This document shows, piece by piece, positions 17,960-25,572 of a stretch of 48,288 nt of DNA; the first letter of the stretch is position 1; each line of letters opens with the position of its first letter. The notes below the pieces were generated by a model that worked only from the letters and a program-made list of their open reading frames with translations, ran no database searches and was not told where the DNA came from. The position numbers were made by a program, and so were the translations under genes. The stretch comes from Deltaproteobacteria bacterium. Its GTDB lineage: Bacteria; Desulfobacterota; Desulfobulbia; Desulfobulbales; Desulfurivibrionaceae. The stretch lies in the NCBI GenBank assembly GCA_026388695.1, contig JAPLJH010000021.1:1-48288 (forward strand), given 5' to 3'.

Positions 17960-18718
17960 TTACAGGTTCATGATGCGCTCCGCCACGGCGACAATCTCCA
18001 GGCTGGCCTTACTCTCCGGTGCGCCAAGCAAAAAGGGCCTCTGTTGGCGGATGGCCATGGAGACGCTTTTATCCTGGGGCATGGCGCCCAAAGTCAGGGG
18101 GGTGATTTTCAAGAACCGCTCCAGCACCATGCTCATATTGGCGAAGACATCCTGGCCTTCTTTTTTGGATTGTACACTGTTTATCAGCAGGTGAAAGTGC
18201 TTTCTGTCATGGCGGGTATGGAGCACCTTGATCAGGGCGTAGGCGTCGGTGAGCGAGGTCGGGTCCGGGGTCAGGATGACGATGTTTACCTGGCTCCAGG
18301 TGTTGAACCAGAGCACCGAATCTCCGATGCCGGCTGCGGTGTCGATGAGGACAAAATCGAAGCGGTCGATGATCTCTTCCAGACTGCTGGTGAGCAGGGC
18401 CTGTTCCTCGTACGAGAGGTTGGCCATTTCCGGCACGCCCGAACTGGCAGGGAGGACATGAAACCTCGGGTTGATCTCCACCAGGGAGCTTGACAGGTCG
18501 CGCCCCTCTTCGATGGTTTCCCGGATGGTGTGGCGGACATTAAGCCCCAGCACCACATCGACGTTGGCCAGCCCCAGGTCACCGTCGATGAGCAGGACGG
18601 CTTTGCCTTTCTGGGAAAGGGCGGTGGCCACGTTCACCGAAAAGGAGGTCTTGCCGACCCCGCCTTTGCCGCTGCTGATACAGATGATTTTCGGAGAGCG
18701 CTTGGTTTTCGCGGTCAT
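17960..18718 (-). CDS. MinD/FlhG-family ParA-like ATPase
   Basis: Deviant-Walker ATPase used for spatial positioning. The 252 residues contain the P-loop SSGKGGVGKTS (about 16-26), LLIDGDLGLANVDVVLGL (A' and switch region), DFVLIDTAAG (Walker B), and the FlhG-like DPTSLTDAYALIKVL segment. The protein lacks the obvious MinD C-terminal amphipathic helix. No flhF, minC or minE is adjacent, so flagellar-number, pilus-positioning and division roles all remain open. It is downstream of the degenerate GGDEF gene by 78 bases. Confidence 0.9.
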   Translation of the reverse strand: MTAKTKRSPKIICISSGKGGVGKTSFSVNVATALSQKGKAVLLIDGDLGLANVDVVLGLNVRHTIRETIEEGRDLSSSLVEINPRFHVLPASSGVPEMANLSYEEQALLTSSLEEIIDRFDFVLIDTAAGIGDSVLWFNTWSQVNIVILTPDPTSLTDAYALIKVLHTRHDRKHFHLLINSVQSKKEGQDVFANMSMVLERFLKITPLTLGAMPQDKSVSMAIRQQRPFLLGAPESKASLEIVAVAERIMNL

Positions 18719-18796
18719 GGACGATTTTCCTCTGCAAAAAGCTGTAAAAGTGACGGACGTCTCAAAGGGATGTCCGTTAAAGTAGTAGGCAACAAA

Positions 18797-19570
18797 TTAC
18801 GCCGCTATCCCCGCTGCCCGTGCGGCCTTTCGGGGTTGCATCCAAAGCTGGGCGCGTTCCTCCACCGTCACCTGGCAGGAATCCTCGGAGCGGACGGCGG
18901 CGCTTTGGCAGATGGCGTCGTTTCCTATCTTGGCGGCGCGGGCCAGCTCGGCTTCGGCTAGAGTCAGAAGCTGATCTGCCGGGATTGTCTCGTAGGCATG
19001 GCAGACGGCGATACCCAGGGCCAGGGTGGGGGTAACCCCGGTGGTCCCCTTGGTGAAAGCGGTGTTGCGCAGGGCGGCCCGAATCTCTTCCGCCCGTTTT
19101 CTCGCCTTGCCCACTGCGGCGCCCGGCATGATCAGGGCCAGGCCGTTTTTGTGATAGCCGGAGAGCAGATCCACCGGATGCAGGCAGGGTGTAAGGGCTG
19201 TTGCCGCCTGTCCGGCCAGGGCGCTGGCCCCGGTATCTTGCCCGGAAAGCGTGAGCAGGAGAAGGGCGCAGGGCAATTTGCTCTGCTGGACCTGGGTAAG
19301 CTCCATTGCCAGTTGCTGGCGGAGCCAGGCGAGGTCCGGCAATTTCCCCTCTGTCTGGCCGACCGGTGTCGGGCGGGTTTGGTCGGTAAAACGCAGTCCG
19401 GCCAGGATTGGAGCCAGCTCCGAAGCGGAAACAGCAGCATTGATGAGCAGCAGACCCAGAGGCTCAGACCCTTTGCCAGTAAGCCTGATGGTGCGGACAG
19501 GGTGCTGGCCGGCCTGTTCTTCCAGGCTGCGATAGAGCAGGGCCGTATCCGAGGGGGCCTTCCGGTTCAT
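18797..19570 (-). CDS. Protein with degenerate GGDEF-like domain
   Basis: The 257-residue protein has an N-terminal poorly recognisable half (about 1-90) and a C-terminal half (about 90-240) that follows the diguanylate cyclase pattern: LPCALLLLTLSG, HPVDLLSGYHKNGLALIMPGA, and GVTPTLALGIAVCHAYE...LLTLAEAELARAAKIGNDAI. The position of the catalytic GG(D/E)EF reads YHKNGLALI, so the cyclase signature is lost and no I-site is visible. It is therefore probably a non-catalytic sensor or effector. The ATG overlaps the metG stop by four bases (ATGA), which implies coupled translation with methionyl-tRNA synthetase. Confidence 0.75.
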   Translation of the reverse strand: MNRKAPSDTALLYRSLEEQAGQHPVRTIRLTGKGSEPLGLLLINAAVSASELAPILAGLRFTDQTRPTPVGQTEGKLPDLAWLRQQLAMELTQVQQSKLPCALLLLTLSGQDTGASALAGQAATALTPCLHPVDLLSGYHKNGLALIMPGAAVGKARKRAEEIRAALRNTAFTKGTTGVTPTLALGIAVCHAYETIPADQLLTLAEAELARAAKIGNDAICQSAAVRSEDSCQVTVEERAQLWMQPRKAARAAGIAA

Positions 19571-21504
19571 GCTACTCTGCTGCCGTTGGCGACCGGGCCG
19601 GAAACTGCGGAAAGCACCAGGCGATCCCCGTCCTTGGCGGCCAATACCATGCCGTGGGAGGCCACGCCCATCAATTTGGCGGGTTTGAGGTTGGCGACGA
19701 TGATCACCTGGCGGCCCACCAGCTCTTCCGGCTGGTAATGCTGGGCAATGCCCGCCACTATGGTGCGCTCCTCCGGGGCCTTGACCGTCAGCTTGAGGAG
19801 GCGGTCGGATTTGGCGATCTTTTCGGCGGCGACGATCTCCGCCACCCGCAATTCCAGATTTTGGAAGGCGTCAAAGGAGATGAGGCCCTCGGCCTCCGCT
19901 GCGGGCTCCGGGCTTGGGGTCTTTTCGCTGGCTGGTTCTTTCATGGCTTTGCTTTTCTGCGGTTGTGGTTGGTCTTTTGTTTCTTGCTGTAGCCGGGGGA
20001 AAAGCTGCGCCCCAGGGGTGATAGCCCTGCCCGGCACGAGTCGGCCCCAGACCCCACAGTCGTTGAGGCTGGTCTCGCCTGGTACACCGAGGGCCTCGGC
20101 CATCTTGGCGGCGGTTTCCGGCATGATGGGATGCAGGGTCAGGGTGATGAGCCTCAGCGTCTCCAACAGGGTATAGAGCACGGTGCCGAGTTGGGCGGTC
20201 TGTTGCGGATCTTTGACCAGTTCCCAAGGTTGGGTGCTGACGATGTATTTGTTGGCCCGGCTGATCACCTCCCACACCGAAGCCAGGGCCCGGTGGAAGG
20301 CGAAATTATCCAGGTGTTCGCGGTAGTGGCCCAGCATGGCCAGGGCCGCTTCGGCCAATTCCCGATCTTGGGCCGAGGGCATACTCGGCTGCGGCACCAC
20401 GCTTGCCGCGAAGTTCTTCACCATGGTCAGCGAGCGGGAAAAGAGGTTGCCCAGGTCGTTGGTCAGGTCGGAGTTGTGCCGGGCCATCAGGGCTTCTTTG
20501 GAAAATCCGGCGTCCAGGCCAAAGGACATCTCGCGGAGCAGGAAGTAACGCACCGAATCCGCGCCGAATTCCGCCACCAATTCGCCGGGCCGCACCACGT
20601 TGCCCAAGCTCTTGGACATCTTGGTCTCGTTCATGTTCCAGTAGCCGTGGACATGCAGCCGCTGGTAGGGCTCAAGCCCCATGGCTTTCAACATGGTGGG
20701 CCAGTAGATGGCGTGGGGTTTGAGGATGTCCTTGGCGATGACATGCTCGGCCACCGGCCAGTAGCGGGCAAAATCATCCCCCCCCGGATAGTTGAGGCCG
20801 GAAAGGTAGTTGATCAGGGCGTCGAACCAGACATAGGTGACAAAGCGGTTGTCAAACGGGAGCGGAATGCCCCAGGTGAGCCGGGTGGTGGGCCGGGAGA
20901 TACAGAGATCCTCCAGGGGCTCCTTAAGAAAGGAGAGCACCTCGTTGCGGTAGCGCTCCGGGGTGATGAATTCCGGGTGCTTGTTGATGTGGTCGATGAG
21001 CCATTCCTGGTACTTGCTCATCCGGAAAAAATAATTCTGTTCGCTGATTTTTGTCGGTTCGGTGAGATGATCCGGGCACTTGCCGTCCACCAGCTCCTTT
21101 TCGGTGAGGAACTGCTCGCAGCCCTTGCAGTAAAGGCCGGTGTACTCGCTGAAATAGATGTCGCCCTGGTCGTACACCTGCTGGAGAATGCCCTGCACCA
21201 CTGCCATGTGGGCCGGGTCGGTGGTGCGGACAAAGGTGTCCGGCGCGATGGCAAGCGGCGGCCAGGCGGCCCGGAACAAGGCGCTGATCGTGTCCACATA
21301 CTCCTTGACGGAAACCTCGGCGTCTTCGGCGGCATGGACGATCTTGTCGCCGTGTTCGTCGGTGCCGGTCTGGAAGCGGACATCCTTGCCCAACAGCCGC
21401 TGGTAACGGCAGACGGCATCGGCCACCACGGTGGAATAGGCGTGGCCCAGATGGGGCTGGGCGTTGACGTAAAAAATCGGGGTGGTGAGGTAATACGCGG
21501 TCAT
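19567..21504 (-). CDS. metG: Methionyl-tRNA synthetase
   Basis: Charges tRNA-Met in the cytosol. The 645-residue protein contains the class I HIGH-like motif (PHLGHAYSTVVAD, residues 17-29), a zinc-knuckle pair (CKGC, and only a later single Cys in DGKCPDH), the KMSKS loop in TKMSKSLGN (about 306), an anticodon-binding helical domain, a charged linker, and a C-terminal tRNA-binding OB domain (about 540-645; DAFQNLELRVAEIVAAEKI). Overlaps of four bases at both ends couple it to the ricT-like gene upstream and the degenerate GGDEF gene downstream. Confidence 0.98.
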   Translation of the reverse strand: MTAYYLTTPIFYVNAQPHLGHAYSTVVADAVCRYQRLLGKDVRFQTGTDEHGDKIVHAAEDAEVSVKEYVDTISALFRAAWPPLAIAPDTFVRTTDPAHMAVVQGILQQVYDQGDIYFSEYTGLYCKGCEQFLTEKELVDGKCPDHLTEPTKISEQNYFFRMSKYQEWLIDHINKHPEFITPERYRNEVLSFLKEPLEDLCISRPTTRLTWGIPLPFDNRFVTYVWFDALINYLSGLNYPGGDDFARYWPVAEHVIAKDILKPHAIYWPTMLKAMGLEPYQRLHVHGYWNMNETKMSKSLGNVVRPGELVAEFGADSVRYFLLREMSFGLDAGFSKEALMARHNSDLTNDLGNLFSRSLTMVKNFAASVVPQPSMPSAQDRELAEAALAMLGHYREHLDNFAFHRALASVWEVISRANKYIVSTQPWELVKDPQQTAQLGTVLYTLLETLRLITLTLHPIMPETAAKMAEALGVPGETSLNDCGVWGRLVPGRAITPGAQLFPRLQQETKDQPQPQKSKAMKEPASEKTPSPEPAAEAEGLISFDAFQNLELRVAEIVAAEKIAKSDRLLKLTVKAPEERTIVAGIAQHYQPEELVGRQVIIVANLKPAKLMGVASHGMVLAAKDGDRLVLSAVSGPVANGSRVA

Positions 21505-22511
21505 TGGGCAGACCCTTCGGGGGCTTTGTGATGTTTGGGTCTTTTTCTTCTGGGTGGGGCTTCCGCCTCAGTTGCCTGAGCTTGGGCCTGGGCCTGGGGC
21601 GGGGCGGCCTGGCCTTGGACGGGTTGCGTCGCTCTGGCCTGGCTCCATTCCTCCTTGGTGAGAATGATATTTCTTTCGTGGCCGTCCACCCAGGCAACTT
21701 CGAGGGTTTCCTCCAGGGGGTTTACCTTGATAATTTTGTAATTCTTCTCCCCCACGGTGATGGCCTTGCCCGGTTTGGGCATCGTCTTGCGGATGGCGTG
21801 GTAGGTGTCGTACTCGTAGGTGAGGCAGCAGAGCAGCCGGTTGCAGATGCCGGAGATCTTGGCCGGGTTGAGCGGCAGGCCCTGTTCCTTGGCCATTTTG
21901 ATGGAAACCGGGGCAAAGTTTTTGAGATACGACGAGCAGCAGAGCTCCCGTCCGCAGCAGCCCAGGCCGCCGATCATCTTGGTTTCGTGGCGGACCCCGA
22001 CCTGGCGGATTTCTACCCTGGTGCGGAATTCCTGGACCAGATCTTTGACCAGCTCACGAAAATCAACCCTGGTGTCGGCGGTGAAATAGAAGATGATCTT
22101 GCTGCCGTTTAAAAAACGCTCCACCTTGATGAGTTTCATGGGCAACCCATGGGTGCCGATGAAGCGGGTGCAGACGGCAAAGGCCTCCTTTTCGCGTTCC
22201 AGGAGACGGGCGAATTTTTCTGTTTCGTCACGGGTTCCCCTCCGGACGATGAGGTGACTGCCCAATCCTTCCGGTGTGGTTTTTCCAGGGCAGGGCAGGG
22301 TCCGGGTATGGACCGTGGCTGGCTCTATGCCGTGTTCGGTCTGGGCCATGACCAGTTCATTGACCTTGAGGTTCTGGATGCGGGAGACAGCGGAAAAAAA
22401 TTGGTCCCCTGGCCGAAATTGAATGGTGTAGCAGGTTTCCGGTGCGTTGTGCTGGTCTTCATGCACCAGCTCTTCAGGGGGTGTAGGGGGTGTTTCTAGA
22501 ATTTCGTTCAT
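21501..22511 (-). CDS. PSP1/RicT-like iron-sulfur regulatory protein
   Basis: The 336-residue protein contains the PSP1 domain (about 55-270). In Bacillus, RicT (YaaT) is part of the Y-complex that carries Fe-S clusters and affects RNA processing and phosphorelay. Here the cysteine signatures are well kept: GGLGCCGRELCCSSYL and GICNRLLCCLTYEYDTY, with the VDFRELVKDLVQEFRTRVE helix before them. The C-terminal 50 residues are low-complexity (Gln/Ala, then Arg/Lys-rich). It sits between holB and metG, an order also typical of Firmicutes (holB-yaaT). The Fe-S role is inferred from family knowledge. Confidence 0.9.
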   Translation of the reverse strand: MNEILETPPTPPEELVHEDQHNAPETCYTIQFRPGDQFFSAVSRIQNLKVNELVMAQTEHGIEPATVHTRTLPCPGKTTPEGLGSHLIVRRGTRDETEKFARLLEREKEAFAVCTRFIGTHGLPMKLIKVERFLNGSKIIFYFTADTRVDFRELVKDLVQEFRTRVEIRQVGVRHETKMIGGLGCCGRELCCSSYLKNFAPVSIKMAKEQGLPLNPAKISGICNRLLCCLTYEYDTYHAIRKTMPKPGKAITVGEKNYKIIKVNPLEETLEVAWVDGHERNIILTKEEWSQARATQPVQGQAAPPQAQAQAQATEAEAPPRRKRPKHHKAPEGSAQ

Positions 22512-22719
22512 GTATTGCGCTCAAACAGCCCGGAGGCTGCAAAATAGTAATGTTTACGGAGTGCAGATGCAAATGCTTCGCAGCGCCGCTTCGCTGCTGC
22601 CACATCTGCGCGAAAGAGGTCTGCGAAGTGTGCTGTTGCACACGAGCAGGCCGATGACAGCAGCGCAGCGGCGAAGCAGATGTGGTGCTACGGAACATTT
22701 ACAAAAGGCGATCATACCA
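22512..22719. repeat. Hairpin-rich intergenic element between holB and the ricT-like gene
   Basis: The 208-base gap contains several self-complementary segments: GCAGCG-6-CGCTGC (about 22580-22597), GTGTGC-TGTT-GCACAC (22627-22642), and CCACATCTGC (near 22600) with its complement GCAGATGTGG (near 22675). The outer borders are also imperfectly inverted (taatgtttacgg against the complement of cggaacattta). No credible reading frame was found. It could be a structured RNA, a REP/MITE-like insertion, or an internal processing site of the holB-metG transcript. Confidence 0.55.
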
Positions 22720-23727
22720 TTAAAGCAGACCAAAGAAAAGTACTTCGCACACCGCAGTGGGGTTGCAGTTGCGGGCCAGTTGTTTCCGGGCTGTGTCCAG
22801 TAAGCGCAGCTTATCTGCGAGCTGGCCACTGGACCAGCGGCGGCAGGCTGTCGGGAAAGTGGGGCTCATATCATGGTTGATGATCGAACCTGGCGCGCCA
22901 TGGTCGAAGAGGAGCAGATCGTGGAGCCAGGTGGTGAGCAGCTCCAGGAGTTCGCCTAAATCCTCCTTGAGCTTGGCTGCTGATTCTGCGAGGTCGCCCA
23001 AGGCCTGAATCGTGGCCGGGGTGTTCGGCTCAAGCCGCAGCAAATGGTCGACAATTTCTCTCCGCAACCCCAATAGGTCCTTGGTCAGGATGACTCTGGC
23101 TCGGCCCAGGCTGCCTTCGGCCATGGCCGCCAGGGTGGCCGCACTTTCCAGATCTATGCCTGCTTCCAGCGCCAGGATTTTCGCCACCTTTGCCTGGGGG
23201 AGCGGGAAAAAAGGTACGGTCTGGCAGCGGGAGAGGATGGTGGGCAGAATCCCGCCCGCCTCGTCGGCGGTGAGGATGAGCATGGTCTGGCTGGGCGGTT
23301 CCTCCAGGGTTTTGAGCAGGCTGTTGGCCGCCTCCCGCCGCATGGTGTGGATATCGCAGAGCAGTGCCACCCGGATCTTGGCCTCAAAGGGAGGGAAGGC
23401 CAGGGTTTTTTTGAGCTCGCGCACCTGATTGATCTTGATCGCCGCACCCTCCGGCTCGATGACGATGAAGTCCGGGTGGCTGCCGGAACGTAACTTGACG
23501 CACGATGGGCACTGGCCGCAGGGTTCGTGGCTCTGAGGGTTTTGGCAGTTGAGGGCGGCGGCAAAGGTTTTGGCCAAGGTCTTTTTGCCAACCCCCATGG
23601 GGCCTTTGAAGAGCAAGGCATGGGCCAGCCGATCTTGCTCTACGGCGCGGTGCAGCAGTTTTTTAGCCTTGTCCTGGCCGATGATCCCGGCAAAAGAAAG
23701 GGGTATGTTTTCCTGGGGCTGTTTCAT
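22720..23727 (-). CDS. holB: DNA polymerase III subunit delta'
   Basis: Clamp-loader subunit of the replicative polymerase. The 335 residues show the AAA+ clamp-loader layout: the IIGQDKAKKLLHRAVEQDRLAHALLF N-terminus, P-loop GPMGVGKKT, zinc-binding cysteines (CGQCPSCVKL), a DEAD-like region replaced by CDIHTMRREAANSLLKTLEEPP, and the sensor segment LSRCQTVPFFPL (the SRC motif). The C-terminal collar domain is present. It begins a leftward gene train leading to ricT-like and metG. Confidence 0.93.
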   Translation of the reverse strand: MKQPQENIPLSFAGIIGQDKAKKLLHRAVEQDRLAHALLFKGPMGVGKKTLAKTFAAALNCQNPQSHEPCGQCPSCVKLRSGSHPDFIVIEPEGAAIKINQVRELKKTLAFPPFEAKIRVALLCDIHTMRREAANSLLKTLEEPPSQTMLILTADEAGGILPTILSRCQTVPFFPLPQAKVAKILALEAGIDLESAATLAAMAEGSLGRARVILTKDLLGLRREIVDHLLRLEPNTPATIQALGDLAESAAKLKEDLGELLELLTTWLHDLLLFDHGAPGSIINHDMSPTFPTACRRWSSGQLADKLRLLDTARKQLARNCNPTAVCEVLFFGLL

Positions 23728-23813
23728 GCCCGTATCATACCCGATGCGGCAGGGATGAAAAAGGCAAAAGGCGCAAAAAGCATTGAAGCGAGAGGGGGAA
23801 GGACCGGCGCATT

Positions 23814-25160
23814 TCAGGCGTCCGGGGCAGGGCGATTCCTGATGACCTGCTGGACTGCCTCGATGATCTCGGAAGATTCCGGGCCTTTGCGGATCACCAG
23901 ATCAGCGCCGGCAGCCAGGGCCTCTTGCTGGACCTCCGGCCGCTCGTCCGCGGTAAACAGCAGGAGCTTCACTTCGGCGCAATCCGGGTGGCGGCGGATT
24001 TCCTTGCAGATTTCAATGCCGGAAAGAAGCGGCAGGATGTAATCGATCACCGCTACCGCTGGTTTTTCGGCGAGGATCAGGGCCAAGCCTTCCTGGCCGT
24101 TGGTTGCGGGAAGGGGGATGAACCCGGCTTTTTGTAGCAGACGGCTGTAAAGCCTTAAAATAACCGGGTTGTCATCGACGATCACGACCTTGTGCGGGGC
24201 AACGGCCTCGCCGGCGGTTTGTGGTTCGCCTAAATCCTGGAGAATCAGGAGCTGATCCCCTTGGCGCAGAGAGAGTTCCGGTCCAGGAAAGATGGTGTCC
24301 TGGTCGGCCCGACGCAAGCCGAAGATCCGGGTGCCCATCTGCCGGGAAACCTCTTCGATGGTGGCCTTGGCCATGCTCGATCCTTCTTGTACCTCAATCC
24401 ACTGGCTGGTAAGGGATTCCTTGCCAGCCTGCCTGCCGGTGGCGATGAGAAGGGCTTCGGCAATTCTTATCCCGGCCGAGGCAAAGGGGGAGATGACGTT
24501 GTCGGCGCCGGCCCGGAGAATCTTGTGCTCCGAGGAAAGGTCTTCGGCCCGTGAGATGATGTGCAGGGTGGGGTTGAGTTCCCGTGCGGACAAGACAATA
24601 AAGAGGTTGTCCGGGTCTTTGTTGAGCAGGGCGATCAGGCCGGTGGCCGATTTGATCCCGGCTGCCCGCAGTGTCTCCTCGTGGGTGGCGTCGCCGTGGA
24701 TGTGGAGATGGCCCTGTTCGGCAATGTGCTGGCAGTGTTCTACCGAATGTTCAATGATTACGAAATCAACCTGGTTGGCCTTGAAATGTTCCGCCGCCGC
24801 CGCGCCCACCCGCCCATAGCCGCAGAGGATGAAATGTGACTTGAGCTGGGCAATCTTCTTGTTCATTTTTTTTCTCTCCTTCCCCCCGGTCCAGACCGTT
24901 TCCATGATTGAACCGACCAGGGCGTGGCTGGCAAAGGCCAGGCCGCTGAAGCCCATGACAATGTAGCCGATGGTGAAAAGCCGCCCGGTGTCGGAAAGCG
25001 GGTGTACCTCGCCGAAACCAACCGAGGTCAGGGTTATGACCGACATGTACAGGGCCTCGATAAAGGTGAAGCCTTCAATCCCCATATAGCCCAAAATGCC
25101 TACCAGGATAAGGGCGATAATGGCTGCCAGGGTCCAGATGATCCGATGGGGTTTTTTCAC
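23814..25160 (-). CDS. Two-TM potassium channel with RCK domains fused to a C-terminal receiver domain
   Basis: The 448-residue inner-membrane protein has TM1 at about 7-28, a pore loop with filter TLTSVGFGE (43-51, a variant of TVGYG/TVGFG), TM2 at about 61-85, an RCK_N (TrkA-N) Rossmann domain from about 107 (FILCGYGRVG), an RCK_C domain (about 240-310), and then a complete receiver domain (about 323-443). The receiver has the acidic pair D329/D330, a phospho-acceptor at D373 in VIDYILP, Thr403 and Lys425. MthK-like channels normally end after RCK_C, so phosphorylation could gate the channel or the channel could serve as sensor. The start is GTG with a weak ribosome site. No kinase gene adjoins. 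Confidence 0.9.
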   Translation of the reverse strand: MKKPHRIIWTLAAIIALILVGILGYMGIEGFTFIEALYMSVITLTSVGFGEVHPLSDTGRLFTIGYIVMGFSGLAFASHALVGSIMETVWTGGKERKKMNKKIAQLKSHFILCGYGRVGAAAAEHFKANQVDFVIIEHSVEHCQHIAEQGHLHIHGDATHEETLRAAGIKSATGLIALLNKDPDNLFIVLSARELNPTLHIISRAEDLSSEHKILRAGADNVISPFASAGIRIAEALLIATGRQAGKESLTSQWIEVQEGSSMAKATIEEVSRQMGTRIFGLRRADQDTIFPGPELSLRQGDQLLILQDLGEPQTAGEAVAPHKVVIVDDNPVILRLYSRLLQKAGFIPLPATNGQEGLALILAEKPAVAVIDYILPLLSGIEICKEIRRHPDCAEVKLLLFTADERPEVQQEALAAGADLVIRKGPESSEIIEAVQQVIRNRPAPDA

Positions 25161-25395
25161 GGGCGGAATCTGGGGGGAAGGATGATCCCCGCTGGAGCAG
25201 GGCCGGGCAGTGCTGTCAATGGGGCAGTCAGTTTCATGGAATTCTTGTACCGTGCCTTGTCAGGTTCGTCAAGCAACAGCAGGAGTTTTATGGAAAAAGG
25301 GCCTTTTTGTCGGGGCAACGCAATTTCCTGCGGAAAAAAGTGTGGTTTAATGATAGGTTGGGGCTTGTTTATTTTCGTCGCTACTTGTGCATAAC

Positions 25396-25554
25396 ATGAG
25401 CCTGTTGCAAAAATAGAAAAACACCCTTCGACAGGCTCAGGGCGAACGGTAGCCATCTTGAATCATTATAGTTTCTTCCGTTCATGCTGAGCCCTTCGAC
25501 ATTGCTCAGGAGAGCCCTGTCGAAGCACAATAAAGCATTTTGCAAGAGTCTCAC
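25396..25554. mobile_element. MITE/REP-like palindromic element
   Basis: The 159-base non-coding element has imperfect terminal inverted repeats (ATGAGCCTGTTGCAAAA at the left against GTGAGACTCTTGCAAAA read inward from the right; 13 of 17 identical) and internal REP-like palindromes built on CCTTCGACAGGCTCAGGGCG (near 25425), GCTGAGCCCTTCGAC (25486-25500) and GAGCCCTGTCGAAGCA (near 25512-25527). It lies directly upstream of purL, between divergent genes. The remaining bases of this 412-base gap (25161-25395) show nothing clear beyond a low-complexity stretch. Confidence 0.65.
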
Positions 25555-25572
25555 ACTTTTTAGGATAAGACC

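Noticed and set aside
20131-21531. 466-residue open frame antisense to metG
   Set aside because: Mirrors the metG codons exactly and has no family features.
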